Shown: positions 1 through 12,360, counted from the first letter of the stretch. The stretch: 64,000 nucleotides of DNA from Pseudeuparius sepicola (GCA_963920635.1 OY987298.1:64625949-64689948); one strand, 5' to 3'. Notes: generated from the letters alone by a model not told the origin. A program made the numbers and translations.

Positions 1-2599
1 TATTCAAAGGTGATTCGTTTTTTTCTAAAAACAATTATTGAACTATAATTACCCACATCTCCGCCACTGGTTGTTAAAAGTGCTTGATATTAACATGTTT
101 AATGCTAACCCATGCCGGTATAACGTTTAAATATCTCTATTAGTTTGGTAAATATTCAATAAAGTCCACATATTTTTCCCAACTTTAACACCCTGTAACT
201 TTTTTATAAAGCCTTACAAAGATATAGTTTATGCAAGAAAGTGCGGTTATTTTTTTGTTTTCTATCACCTGTTAAAGTGATAAATAATAAAATAATAAAA
301 AAGAAAATAACCAATTTTATTTTTTCAGGATAGTTAGGAACGGCTTGAACTTTTTTCGATTTCTTTAAAGGGTCTTTTAGAGAGTATCGAAATGCGCAAC
401 TTTTTTTCTAATTTAATCTACTCTACCTCCTTCAAATTTAGTTACCAATAGTGTAAACACTAAAAGTAAACACCCTGCATAGATAAATAAGCAGTGGATC
501 GAGTTTAGAGTTAGAGCTAGGCCCTAGCAGAGCCGGTCTAGTATTTATTTTAATTTGCATTGTTTTGATAGAAAAGTAGAAGAAAAAGAAAAGAAATAGG
601 TTGTTTTTGTACCAGCGTTAGTTTTCAGTGTGTGTTTGCGCTAGGAGATCGATATTTCTGTTGAAAAACTGTTTTACTGTTTTGAATATAATTCGCATAT
701 TTCTAAAAATAAGTACCCTTGTCCTTGTCTAAATGGATAGACAAGGTACGTACCTATTTTCTAATATTTCATTTTCACTTAGTCGGGTTCTGGATTCATT
801 CATAAATGACGCCCCAAGTTCAATCGATTTATGCAATAAATATGCGTGGATAAAAATACACGCTTTGTCCTCATTTGATCCTATTATAAAAACAAAATTT
901 GAACTGCCCTGTTCTTTATTTAGGTATCTACGTCGATTTCCTTCCTCGTTCGACGGTATTTATTTACTGTGGTTCAACTGAAGAAGTTGAAATATTTAAA
1001 AATGGTATTTTGTGGGACTCTGCCATAAATAATTTATTGATCTGGCAACGTCGCATCAAGATACAATGGAATCTTCTGATGTCTCCAGTAGGTATCTTTC
1101 ATCAACCAGATTAGTAGCGCCATCGTATGGATTACTTTAGAAATACGGTTAACTGACTAGAAATGGATAGACAAGGATTAGACTTATAGGATAGTTATTC
1201 AGTTTCAGAATAGATTTTACCTTTTGTTTGTTATCAACATAGTATTGTGGACTACTAAGAGTAGTCGATCTATGTACTAAGTTTTTTTTTTATGTAGGGC
1301 CTCTAGTAATAATTACTTACTAAGCAGTTACAGCAGAGGGGAGGGCAACTAATTATTGGTAACAAAGAGACCAACATCAAATTATTGTTCTGAAAGTCGC
1401 CGGGAAAATATTTTTTATCTGCTTTGTAATATTTGGGAGGAGTACCATATTCTATGAATGTAAAACGATTTCGATGTTCGCAACGACTTCTGTTTTCTTT
1501 ATTCGAGAAAGAAACATTGTCCGAATGATTTACAGCGGCAGTTAGCAGCCTCAGCGGGGCGCTCCTGTAGGTGTCTGGCTTTCTCTTCTATTTCGAACTG
1601 GGCACAATAAAAAGGAGGGTTCAGTTTTGTGTTCTTTTAATTGGTTTTTAAAACACATTGTAGTAAAGCAACAATGCAACACTGTTAATGCGAAAAGTAA
1701 ATATAAGCGGTCGGCGGGGGCCCTAAATTGTGATGTATTGCAGGCATTGTCCATTGTTCGTGGAAAGGAACTACGCAAAATGAAAACAGACAGTCGGAGA
1801 ATTGCAATAGAAATTGACAGAATATTTCTAAGGTTTAGAGAGGGCACACCTAATGTTATAGAGACATATAATAAGGAATACTTTATATTTAAAATAAGTA
1901 AGAGTGTGGCATTAATAATGGCACAAGTATATAACTGCATATATTTTGTGCCAAAAAATTACGATTGACCTTAGCAACTACTGGCCAAAACTCAAGAGTT
2001 ACTGAGGTACAGTGGTTGTAGTTCTGGTTTTGAAATTTACCTAATTGCCAATATCTCCCAAAATAGTCAAGCTGCTGAAATGAAATTTGACACAGGTCTG
2101 TTTTTGAGGATGGAGAATAAGATGAAGATGTCAATTTTTACGTTCAATGTATCTCACAGACGTATCTCACAGATACCGCTTTAAAATTTTATAGATTAAA
2201 TTGTACCACAAATTTTAAAGTGAGAAAAAGTTCCCTATAAACATTGTACCAATAATTTTTCCCCTTCAAAATAGAACATCTTAAACTCGGAAAAAGTTTG
2301 ACACCATATTTCAAGAAATTACCAAATGCCCATTTAGCATTTTTATCTACATTTAAATGAGGTATAGGTGAAATTTATTCATTCCCCTCGCCTCGCTCAA
2401 TTCCAAGCATCATAAATTCCGAGCACCATATCCCACCCAACGAAATGGATAATGTCAAAGATCATAATACGATCTTTGATAATGTTAGGAACTATTATAG
2501 GCCTATTTCGATAATACGCAACTTCCATAAGGGTATTTGAGTTCTTGCTGTATGATCAGATATATTTCTCTATTAAGTATCTAATTTCACCACGGTAAA
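1..2599. other. AT-rich non-coding stretch
   Basis: I see no recognisable gene here. Short open frames exist (one of 113 codons at 1627-1968, plus strand), but none shows a known domain. A 16-bp sequence, aaatggatagacaagg, occurs at 731-746 and again in the same orientation at 1161-1176. At the first site it is half of a small palindrome with ccttgtct just upstream. A related ggatagacaagg occurs at 54765-54776, so it may be the end of a dispersed element. A short hairpin (caaagatc...gatctttg) lies near 2458-2480. Confidence 0.6.
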
Positions 2600-3740
2600 G
2601 GAGCGCTAGAGGACCAGAAACCTAGTACATACATCGCAGAAGCTCTTTACACTTGTCACGAGGTTGATGTGATATATACGGATTTCTCAAAGGCATTCGA
2701 TAGACTTGACCACTCCATTCTATTAGATAGACGCCAGTATGTCTTTCTAAATGGTTTCAGATCTGTCGAGTATTGATCTACATCCTGGGTGCCACAGAGA
2801 TCCGTGCTGGGTCTCCCGCTTTTCAAGAATTTCATAAATGATATATCGGAGATGCCTTGAATACGGAATTTTTACCCTATGCTGACGACTTGAAGATCTA
2901 CTCTGTTGTACAAGATGTCTTAGACTGCCATCGTGTGCAAAATAATGTTAATAAACTTAAGGACTTGTGTTTATTAAACAAGCTGAACTTAAATATTCCT
3001 ACGTGTAATACTCATATTCTCCAAAAAAGATGATTACTGAGTTTGAGTATCTACAATATTGGCCACGTAGTGCTTATATGCGAGATCTAGAAATTATGTT
3101 TGATTATTTGTGCATCATATTATTACCATTATAACGGACTCCTCTCGAATGTATGGGTTGGTTGTAAGGTGCAAAACAGAAAATAATAAAGTTATTATAC
3201 CTACTTTACTTTTGTTAGGACCAGACAGGAGTGCACTTCCATCACTTGGGCACAGGGTTACGCAGTCCACGTAGATAACCTCGAAAGGGTGCAACCTAGG
3301 TTCCTCAAACTGTTTGTTTTCAAAATTGATATACCACGAGAGTTCCCACAAGAATTCTTACTGGATAGATTCTACACACATGTCCTCACTGGGCATCTTC
3401 TCTCAGGTGTTGCTCTTGTTAAAGTACTCTCTTGTGACGTAGACAGCTCTGATATCTTGAGCCGGCTGCAATTTTCAGTACCATCATCCCAACTAGTAAC
3501 CCATTTTGTTTTAACAGCGCCAAGAAATTAATGTGCTGAATTTCTCACGACTCTACCAAATATGCAATATACATTATAAACCTGGTATTAGAGATATTGA
3601 TGTATTTAACTGTAAATTGCCACACTGGCGTAAAATTTTATATATTATAGATCTATTTAATTCTATTTTTTATTTTTGTCAAAATTTAATTGTATGTTTT
3701 AGTATCTTGATAATAAATGTACCTATATAAGTAATTTATA
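2600..3740 (+). pseudogene. Degenerate non-LTR retrotransposon (Jockey/CR1-like) reverse transcriptase
   Basis: This is a decayed reverse-transcriptase fragment of a LINE. From 2663 the frame reads VDVIYTDFSKAFDRLDHS, the typical RT motif before the catalytic core. At 2878-2898 it reads YADDLKI, the catalytic F/YADD box. The 3' part (3289-3531) keeps the C-terminal region seen in Jockey/CR1-type elements (valine-gln-pro-arg-phe-leu start, then DSSDILSRLQFSVPS). The pieces lie in different frames with stops between them, so the copy is dead and probably 5' truncated. A second tail of the same type lies at 57842-58200 on the minus strand. The assignment to non-LTR RT is firm; the clade is tentative. 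Confidence 0.65.
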
Positions 3741-3824
3741 CATTACTAAACTGTTCAAATTGGATCTGTGTTTAAATTAATGACACATATTCACGAGAGA
3801 AACCAGTGCTAAATAGGTGAAAAA

Positions 3825-5957
3825 AAAACGTGCCTGCCTTGGATATCCAAGCGTCATGTCGTTTGTTTACTCCATATAGACATACAAGTTATCCCAACGA
3901 AAACTCGACCCCCACAAATTAGAAAACCAAAAAAACTATTTAAAACATCGCCGAGAACCGTCGATTTTTGTTTTTTTTAAGTCAAGCCAACTCGATACGT
4001 TCATCCCCCTAATCCCTAGCAACCTCAACTTTAAAATTTCAGAGGGAACTATCCCACTTGTGGCATATCATTTTAAAGCCCTTTTTATTGCGAATGCAGT
4101 GATGCATCGTTTTTAGAAATCCGTTGAGATTTGTTGATCTGTTGGGGCCGCGGTGGCGTCGCTCGTACCGGCGCGGCGCTGACTTTTTAGGCTGCATGTT
4201 TTTCTGCCTTCGATCGACCTTGGTTCGAGGCAGGCACATGCACATGTCTTTAAAGAAAAACACCGCTATGGCCAAGAGCGCTGGACAAATGTGGGTTCAC
4301 GGTATTGCCTCTAAATAGCCTTATACGTGTGATTTACTAATTGTCCTACACTCACTGGGATTACTACGGTTTTCTAGGGTTTTTCGTAGTACTTGAGCGA
4401 ATGCTATCCTAGTTCTATCGGGAAAAAAAGTCGGCCCTAGCCGCAATTGGCAACGAAGACAAAATAATAGTAATTGCCCCCTCCCCCGCACCAGCATGTA
4501 GTTGCTTCTGGGGTACTCCTAGTTTGGAGTATTGTGAGGGTGAAAATTATTATTATTATTATTATTATATAGAATTATTGACTAAAAACGAAAAGTTGAT
4601 AATCCACTGTAGGTACACGTATATAGTTATTTCTACACAAATGCCCGCCATTGCTAAGTTTTTTATCTACTACACACGACCAAATTACCTAGTTTTTATT
4701 GACGTGTCGATCAGTTAACAAAAAAAGTCAGAAATGAAAAAGCTGAAGCAAAACAAAAAAAGTTCATACGAATTCAAACTTTATCTCTTTTAGGGGGATG
4801 AACATATCGAGTTGACTTGACTGTCAAAAAAGCTCCCCCGAAGAACAAAAATAAACGGGTCTCGGCGAATTTTCAAATATTTTTCGGTTTTCTAATTTTG
4901 GGGGGTCAAGTTATCGTTAGGAAAACCTGTATAAAAAAAGAATACACGGATTTGTTTACAATTTGTTAGCACGCCAACATCATTGTCAAAATTTGACAGT
5001 GATCTTGGCGTTTGATATTTATATACATATAGTATAACAATGTTGCCGTTGATACGCAACAAATAATCCTGTTGATAACTCACGTTTTATATATATATAT
5101 ATATATATTAATTACAAATTACAAAAGATTATACATGAACTCCTACATATTGTGTAAAATAGACTTAAAAATTCCAGTAGATGTTTAATAAATTTCATTG
5201 GAATGGTGTCGGTCGAGGCGAACCCGCAACTTTTCATGCTTGGTCCAAACGCCGAAGCCGGACACAGTGGCGGCGATCTTCCTGGGTCTACCACCTCTAT
5301 GTGACCATTGTGCTACAGATTTTAAAGGTTAGGCGTCTTTTACTGTTGACGCTATGCTCTTTTTCGTTGAAAGTCGATTATCCAAAACTGTAAACTCGTT
5401 CAAAATGAATTGTTTCGGAGCTATAAATATTATACAATAAATTAACAAAAGTAATTTAGTCGTGAATTATTATCAAGAAAAACTACACGTGCTGGAATTT
5501 TTGTTTTTGGTAAATGTATTGACATGCGCTACTTTGCCTTTAAGCAAGATCACTCGAACAAATTGACATTTTATTTTCAGGTAGAATCCCAAGAACTTTG
5601 CTTTCGCTTCGCTCTGAAAATAAAGAGACCAGTTTTATACTCGTGATCTTTCGAAGCAAAATAGCGCTTTCGAAAAATTTACAGGGGTAAAATCGCAAGT
5701 ACCCGAAATATTATCCAGTGATTTTACCTAAGGGCAAAACAGCGCTTAAGAATAAATTTATTAAGAAAAATTTAAGGAACGCGTGGAAGATATTTCACGA
5801 GTACTACTTTCCTTTATTAATTTCCTGTATATTTACTTCAAAGCGATATATTTTGAACGAGTTGCCTGCCTTGAATAATCGCGAAGGTTATAGCTTCGGC
5901 TGGGGAGTCCGATTAAACAAACATGACGCTTGGATGCCCAAGGCAGGCGCGGTTTTT
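3825..5957. repeat. Nested inverted repeats (foldback or MITE-like), interrupted by a SINE
   Basis: Two pairs of inverted arms are visible. Inner pair: about 3889-4014 pairs with about 4793-4925; shared blocks include cgccgaga, tcaagtcaactcgata and gttcatccccct. Outer pair: about 3830-3876 pairs with 5903-5953; shared block gcctgccttgg followed by atccaagcgtcatg. The inner pair encloses the SINE at 4137-4567, which suggests that the SINE inserted into an older palindromic element. No coding capacity is seen. Confidence 0.6.
4137..4567 (+). mobile_element. tRNA-type SINE, full-length-looking copy with (TTA)n tail
   Basis: About 430 bp with a GC-rich head that resembles a tRNA-derived SINE: ggtggcgtcgctcg as a degenerate A box, and ggttcgaggca near 4220 as the B box. 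The copy ends in a run of TTA/ATT units (about 4545-4567), as SINE tails do. The same sequence recurs inverted at 15796-16176, and its 3' end recurs at 31733-31803. Three copies sharing the same 3' end and a simple-repeat tail are the main evidence. The tRNA origin of the head is an inference. Confidence 0.65.
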
Positions 5958-6540
5958 TCGACTTTTTTATACTGATTTATTTTCTGAATGTACATAAATT
6001 TAAATAATGGTCTTATATATATATATATATATATATTATTTTTATAATATACACAGTTTATCAATACAGAACTTGAATAAATTTGTTTGTGTACCAATAA
6101 TACCGCAACATAATTTCGAGCTGCATAATTTAGAACAGATCAATTTTGGCTATAGTCCAATGTTTAATAAAGATGTGCTCGGCTTTAGGGATCGCCAAAA
6201 AATTCCAAACAGGATGATTTTTTTAGGGTTGCTATGGGGACTGCCTATTGAGTGTTCAACCAAAAGACCACACTCTAACTCCTGGTACGAATTGAGTTAT
6301 AGGGTGGTTTCCTAAACAATAGGAATGGCTTTCTAAACATTATTTTAGAGCAAAATGACCCTAATAAAAGATTATCAACTTTTCCTCATAAAAGTTTGTT
6401 GTGAATTACAGCGCACTATTCACATGACAAAAATTCCGGCCGCTGCAGGTGTGGACTTGTAAAAAAATTTTTACAAAAAATGACCTTAATAAAAGTTTTA
6501 TAGAGGATGAATTTCTGGTCAACATTTCCTTCTAAACTTT
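4926..6540. other. Non-coding stretch with AT microsatellites
   Basis: I see no gene. It contains two short (AT)n tracts (5089-5108 and 6014-6036) and the right arm of the outer inverted repeat (5903-5953). Short open frames here run across repeat sequence and show no domain. Confidence 0.55.
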
Positions 6541-6637
6541 TTTTGTGTCTCCAATACTTAATGATTTACATAGCATTTTTTTAAATTAATTTTTGTCATA
6601 TAATGCCCGGTAAATCATTAAGTATTAGAGACACAAA
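6541..6637. repeat. Hairpin with 28-bp arms
   Basis: ttttgtgtct...atgatttac at 6541-6569 is the near-exact reverse complement of gtaaatcatt...gacacaaa at 6610-6637, with a loop of about 40 bases. It is probably the core or terminal repeats of a small MITE. Confidence 0.65.
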
Positions 6638-7170
6638 CAAATGTTTACGTATAATGTATGTACCATTGGTGCAATGATCCAATATTAATTACGATTAAAA
6701 TTAAGATATGTCGTGGATTTTACCCACGTCTATTCCCAGATGCAGCGGGATCATTCCCGTTGCTACTAATACCACTCCAAACAATATCAGTCCACAGACT
6801 TTGCAAGTTTTATCTTCTCACTGGGGGACGCCGACGTCAACCAGAGGGTCACCCCCGACATACGTTTGCATAGGGTTATTTGAATATTATGCCGGAGTTA
6901 ATCTCGTATTGAAGTAATTTGTCTACTTTTATTTGCGCTGCGGCCTTAAAACAAGATTTGAGCGCAGTGCAAATAAAGTGGTGATGGTCAATTGAGGGAG
7001 GGGTTGCACGAAGGCACGAGTTATTTAAAGTGCAGATGGACCGAGCTTATAGGACAATACAATCAGTGCCGCAGCGGGGAAGGGGTTTTGGGGGCTAACT
7101 TCCTCCTTCCCCCCACCCCAGAACGACGCCTGCGAGTAGTAAATATACATGAAATTAGCTCCATATAACA
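6638..7170. other. Non-coding stretch
   Basis: No gene, domain or repeat is recognised. Two overlapping short open frames at 6658-6917 have no recognisable domain. The interval 7060-7130 is rich in G runs followed by C runs. Confidence 0.4.
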
Positions 7171-7218
7171 TATTATCACAGACCTATATAAGCGAAGCTA
7201 TATAGGTCTGTGATATTA
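7171..7218. repeat. 20-bp-arm hairpin abutting the DIRS duplicate
   Basis: tattatcacagacctatata (7171-7190) pairs with 7199-7218 across an 8-base loop (agcgaagc), with one or two mismatches near the outer end. It ends 2 bases before the left arm of the large DIRS inverted duplication begins (7221). Confidence 0.7.
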
Positions 7219-7220
7219 TG

Positions 7221-8535
7221 TATTCTATTTAACCTCTCATCCCATACACTATCCCTTCGATTAATAGTACACATCGCTGAGGTGGTGTCCACCCTACACA
7301 GTATATTACAATCAGACATCTTTCTCGAAAAATATTATAAGCCCAGGTAAACAGCTAATAATTTTAACTCATTAATATGACGCTGTTTTTCTTCGTCCGA
7401 CCAGAAAAAACATGAATCGTCTTGTTGTTGCAATGACAACCCCAGCCAGTCTTTGACGCATCTGTAAACATTTCCATAGATAATCTGTCATAACGAAACG
7501 CATTACCGAAACATTGTAACTTTCTAAGCCACCACTGAAATTCTGGTAGTAAGACTGACGATAAATTCATTATTCTATCGTAGTTTCCCTGAGTTTTTCT
7601 TAATGTAAGAAATTTTTGTCGTTCAAATTGCTTTAACTATATTTAGAAAAATATATTTAATAGCGAGAGCTACCGAAATCAAATTACCAATAAATTTAGA
7701 AAAACCTTCATTTCCAGCATTTCTTCAATAAGGGAAACTCTCTTACCAGTGCTATAAGCCTCCGACGTTTTTCAGGAGGAAGCTCAAGTGACATTTCCTT
7801 AGAGTTAAATACAAACCCTAAATATCTACAGAGCTGACTGGGGATGAGGTTACTCTTTATATCATTTATGAGATATCCTAAATGTTCTAATAAACCTATC
7901 TCCTGTATATTCTTTTGATATTGTGAAGTGTCCCTTCCTAAATCTAATATATCATCCAAATAGATAACTGAAAAGAATCCTCTTTCACTCAACCATGACA
8001 TTACTGGTCTAAAAATCATGGTAAAAATTAGAAGGGCACAACTCAGCCCAAGAGCCAACACCTTGTATTTATATATACAATTGATAAATCTAAATCTCAA
8101 AAATTTCCTGTGAGGCGGTTCTGCTAGGTACAAGATAGGTCGATGGTTCCCATAAAGATGTTTGATGTAATCAAACGCGAAACAGTTCTATAGTCCCCTA
8201 TCTTATTAACATGAGATAATTTAACGAATTTATTAAAGGACCGAAGGTTTAAAATTAAACGGTAACTACCATCCGTTTTTGGAATTATAAGGATATTAAA
8301 GATGAATCGATAGATTCTAAATCTAGAATTATATAGATGATAACATGAATCTTCTCCTTGAACCAGTTCGGGAGGAACAACCGTCTGTATTGGCCTCTTA
8401 ATAAAAGGAATGTTTATTCCCTTTATATAGGAAATAAATCTCCTATCCTTAACCAAGTCACACCAATTCTGAACAAGAACCTCTAAGGGTAGCGACGTCT
8501 CTTGTCGCTCTGAGGCTTGTGTCGATCTTGCCTCT
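7221..8535 (-). pseudogene. Inverted partial copy of DIRS-type retrotransposon RT/RNase H
   Basis: This block is the reverse complement of 9688-11005 with only scattered differences. It encodes the same RT pieces: 8456-8124, then 8133-7708 with the VIYLDD catalytic box, then 7570-7364 with the RNase H start FTDASKTGWG. The two copies share the same frame break, a 10-nt overlap of the first two frames next to the words DLSCT. The element was therefore already broken when it was duplicated. The copy lacks the gag and recombinase regions. It starts next to a hairpin and ends at a minisatellite (8536). Confidence 0.85.
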
Positions 8536-8626
8536 GAGATAAAACTCAGAATTCTGAGTTATAAGTCAGAATTTTGAGATAAAAGTCAGAATTCTGAGTT
8601 ATAAGTCAGAATTCTGACTTATCGCC
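8536..8626. repeat. 20-bp palindromic minisatellite (short array)
   Basis: About four units of the type gagttataagtcagaattct, alternating with the variant gagataaaagtcagaattct. The unit is centred on agaattct, so the array is partly self-complementary. The same unit forms the arms at 13044-13187 (opposite orientation) and 14796-15033. Here the array sits exactly at the inner end of the inverted DIRS copy. Confidence 0.8.
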
Positions 8627-8734
8627 GGATAGTGAGTGTATTATCACTAAGATAATAAAACGTAGATCGAAGAGTATTTACGAAGTATTAGGTCGAATTC
8701 GCTGCACAAGAGCCGCGGTGTGAAGATTGTTGAT

Positions 8735-8996
8735 TTGATTACGGGTAAGTGACCTCGGAGGTGCCTTGGGTAGCACTGAGTGTTACTGTTAGCAGCCACG
8801 TTCTGCCTAGGGTGGTAGACGTGTCTCTATGACCTAGGGTGGTTATATACTATTAAAAGATGTACTTGATTACGGGGAAGTGACCTCTGAGGAGCCTAGG
8901 GTGGCACTGAGTGTTACTGTTAGCAGCCACGTTCTGCCTAGGTTGGTAGACGTGTCTCTATGACCTAGGGTGGTTATATACTATTAAAAGATGTAT
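8735..8996. repeat. Two tandem copies of a 131-bp unit
   Basis: Copy 1 is 8735-8865 and copy 2 is 8866-8996; they are about 95% alike. Each contains gattacgggg/taagtgacctc at the start, gcagccacgttctgccta in the middle and tatactattaaaagatgta at the end. The words cctagggtgg or ccttgggtag recur several times inside the unit. It lies just upstream of the DIRS gag remnant and may be a terminal or leader repeat of that element. Confidence 0.8.
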
Positions 8997-9113
8997 TGCC
9001 TAGGGTGGCAATATTAAAAATATTGAAAATATTATACTCATGTCTACCTGCTATATAAGAATGCTGTATAGGGTGATCGACTTACTATAAGTGACTGGAA
9101 CCGTGCGGAAGCA

Positions 9114-9775
9114 ATGCCTCAGATAGAACCAGACAACTTATCCATATTTGGAGAGGTCGGTTCTCCGGAAAAGAGATTTTCGGATCCGGTTCAACCAGAG
9201 TTAGCTACACGTTGGGGTGCGATTCTCAAATCCGGACTGCCAGAGAACTTAAGGGCAGAATTAATTAAGAAATATACCCCCCCTCCCCGAGAATTGTCAA
9301 GAGTTATACCCACCCAAGATAAGTCCGGAAGTTAAAGTAGCGCTTACAAGAGCAAGTAATAACAAAAAAGGAGGGGGGGCAGTAAATATTTAATTCATAG
9401 AGGTGCAGGTGCTCAGCGATACTGGTAGATTACTTAGTGATATATTCCACTCTAAGTCTATATCAAGACGGGAATTGTTAATATTAAACCAAAATAAAGA
9501 CACCTCAAAAGATACCCTAATATCCGGATGACTATTTGGAAGCAACTTAGATGGCACTATCAAGAGTGTTAAGGAAACTTCAAGCGTGTATTTCTGCAAA
9601 ATAGGAGAGCGCAGCAGAGTGGACAAGTTCACCGTGCTCCCAACAGCCAACGTCGTAGATACCAATATCAGGAACAGTACCAACCGAAGAGGCAAGATCG
9701 ACACAAGCCTCAGAGCGACAAGAGACGTCGCTACCCTTAGAGGTTCTTGTTCAGAATTGGTGTGACTTGGTTAAG
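9114..9775 (+). pseudogene. DIRS-type gag remnant
   Basis: The open frame 9114-9335 begins with Met and includes RWGAILKSGLPENLRAEL, a run typical of the capsid-like ORF of DIRS retrotransposons. After a frame change near 9330 the reading continues as PEVKVALTRASNNKK. Further on (about 9400-9600) come SRRELLILNQNKDT and, after a stop, LFGSNLDGTIKSVKE, also typical. Stops and shifts mean it cannot make one protein. It leads directly into the RT region at 9767, which is the expected order for a DIRS element. Confidence 0.6.
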
Positions 9776-11525
9776 GATAGGAGATTTATTTCCTATATAA
9801 AGGGAATAAACATTCCTTTTATTAAGAGGCCAATACAGACGGTTGTTCCTCCCGAACTGGTTCAAGGAGAAGATTCATGTTATCATCTATATAATTCTAG
9901 ATTTAGAATCTATCGATTCATCTTTAATATCCTTATAATTCCAAAAACGGATGGTAGTTACCGTTTAATTTTAAACCTTCGGTCCTTTAATAAATTCGTT
10001 AAATTATCTCATGTTAATAAGATAGGGGACTATAGAACTGTTTCGCGTTTGATTACATCAAACATCTTTATGGGAACCATCGACCTATCTTGTACCTAGC
10101 AGAACCGCCTCACAGGAAATTTTTGAGATTTAGATTTATCAATTGTATACATAAATACAAGGTGTTGGCTCTTGGGCTGAGTTGTGCCCTTCTAATTTTT
10201 ACCATGATTTTTAGACCAGTAATGTCATGGTTGAGTGAAAGAGGATTCTTTTCAGTTATCTATTTGGATGATATATTAGATTTAGGAAGGGACACTTCAC
10301 AATATCAAAAGAATATACAGGAGACAATAGGTTTATTAGAACATTTAGGATATCTCATAAATTATATAAAGATTAACCTCATCCCCAGTCAGCTCTGTAG
10401 ATATTTAGGGTTTGTATTTAACTCTAAGGAAATGTCACTTGAGCTTCCTCCTGAAAAACGTCGGAGGCTTATAGCACTGGTAAGAGAGTTTCCCTTATTG
10501 AAGAAATGCTGTAAATGAAGGTTTTTCTAAATTTATTGGTAATTTGATTTCGGTAGCTCTCGCTATTAAATATATTTTTCTAAATATAGTTAAAGCAATT
10601 TGAACGACAAAAATTTCTTACATTAAGAAAAACTCAGGGAAACTACGATAGAATATTGAATTTATCGTCAGTCTTACTACCAGAATTTCAGTGGTGGCTT
10701 AGAAAGTTACAATGTTTCGGTAATGCGTTTCGTTATGACAGATTATCTATGGAAATGTTTACAGATGCGTCAAAGACTGGCTGGGGTTGTCATTGCAACA
10801 ACAAGACGATTCATGTTTTTTCTGGTCGGACGAAGAAAAACAGCGTCATATTAATGAGTTAAAATTATTAGCTGTTTACCTGGGCTTATAATATTTTTCG
10901 AGAAAGATGTCTGATTGTAATATACTGTGTAGGGTGGACAACACTTCAGCGATGTGTACTATTAATCGAAGGGATAGTGTACGGGATGAGAGGTTAAATA
11001 GAATAGCACAAAAAAATTTGCGCTTGGTATGAGAATAAAAACATTTATATTTTTTGCCTAATTCGGCTGACAATTTCGTCGCTGACAAGGCTTCTCGACA
11101 AGTACACCAAGAGATAGAATGGCCTCTGGTAGGTTATGCTTTTAGTAAAATAAAGGAGAGATTGGGTAATCCGATGCATAGACTTGTTCGCAAGTCATAT
11201 AAATAAAAATATGCGCCATATTTTTTCTTGGTTGAATAACCCAGAAGCTTTCAAGGTAGGCGCGTTCACGCTAGATTGGTTGAAATTGTATTTCTATGCG
11301 TTTTCCTCTATTCGTCTTGATCTTGGGATAAAAGTCTCCAAAAAATTATTAAGGACAAAGCAGAAGGGATTGTTGTAGCTCCTCTAGGGACCTTTCAACC
11401 GTGGTATCAGGTTTTTTGTACCTATCTCTCTTGTTGAAAGAACCAATCATCTTTGAACCTAGCGAAGCTTTACTTAGTTTTAGCGGAACAAGTCACCCAT
11501 TATCAATGAACTTTTCCCTGGTAGC
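9767..11525 (+). pseudogene. DIRS-type reverse transcriptase/RNase H (broken)
   Basis: Polymerase region of a DIRS/Ngaro-type retrotransposon. The order is: RT palm and fingers (9767-10099, with IPKTDGSYRLILNLRSFN); catalytic YLDD at 10261-10272; thumb (to 10518); RNase H with FTDASKTGWG (about 10758-10787), NELKLLAVY, RVDNTS and ADKASR, which carry its acidic residues; then the DIRS-specific segment with LFASHINKN...NPEAF (about 11180-11260). There are several frame changes and stops, so the copy is dead. The part 9688-11005 is also present inverted at 7221-8535. Confidence 0.85.
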
Positions 11526-12350
11526 ATGGAGGATATCCTGCGAGATTTACTACAAGGAAAGGTCCCAAAAGATTCACTAGATCTTTGTTTAGCTTCAGTA
11601 ACAAATTCAACCTTAAAGCAATATAATGTAGGTAAAAAGCTATGGTGGGAACATTGTTTTTTTTTTTCATGTAGCATAGATCCACTTCACGTTACTGTTC
11701 CAAATGTACTGGAATTTTTGACAAGCAGATTAAAGGATGGTGCATCCTATGGTAGTCTTAATTCTTATCGATCTGCAATTGCACAAATAGCTGGACCAGA
11801 ATTAGGAACATTGAGCTCAATAATTAATATAGACAATATTTTTCTCCAAGAAAAGAAGATCACAATTTCTTTTTGGAATAGACTTAAAACGTCAGCTCTT
11901 AATAGGTCGCAACCCCTTTGCAACATTACCCTTTTTCAATGCAGAACCGCAGTTGTGCGTAGCAAAGACTCTGAAAATATCTCAGGAGAACAAAGGGCTT
12001 GCGAGAGTCTTGCAAGTTCTTGTTCATTACCTAAAAAAAAGCCTTATTCCCGTGCCTCCTCGCAAACGATTGGCAGATGGCTAGGCACCATCCTAGAGAA
12101 ATGTGGCTTAGATACAAGTCAATATAGACCTCAAAGCATTCGCCACGTATCGGCATCTAAGGCGGAGGAGCCGGAGTAATTTTTGACACCATCAGACTAG
12201 CTGCAGGATGGACAAAAAATTCCAACACATTTGCCGTTTTTTACAATAGGCCAGTTATAGATAATACACAATTCACAACAACAGTGTTAAATTTGAACAC
12301 AAAAACTGATGTCAGTTACATTTTTGATAAAATAAATACTTATATAAATA
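11526..12350 (+). pseudogene. DIRS-type tyrosine recombinase (frameshifted near its end)
   Basis: DIRS elements integrate with a tyrosine recombinase instead of an integrase. The frame 11526-12179 carries the N-terminal SAM-like part (SLDLCLASVTNSTLKQY, FLTSRLKDGASYGSLNSYRSAI) and the C-terminal catalytic part YRPQSIRHVSASKA. A frame change at about 12165-12180 moves the rest into another frame. There AAGWTKNSNTFAVFYNRP (12200-12260) supplies the conserved Trp and the presumed nucleophile Tyr. The middle of the catalytic domain looks shortened. It is the last gene of the element that begins at about 9114. Confidence 0.75.
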
Positions 12351-12360
12351 TTATATAGGC

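Noticed and set aside
1627..1968. 113-codon frame as a small gene
   Set aside because: No domain, no supporting signals, and an overlapping long frame on the other strand.
7221..11005. LTR pair or two independent DIRS insertions
   Set aside because: The copies are inverted, lie within coding sequence and share lesions, which fits duplication of one dead element.
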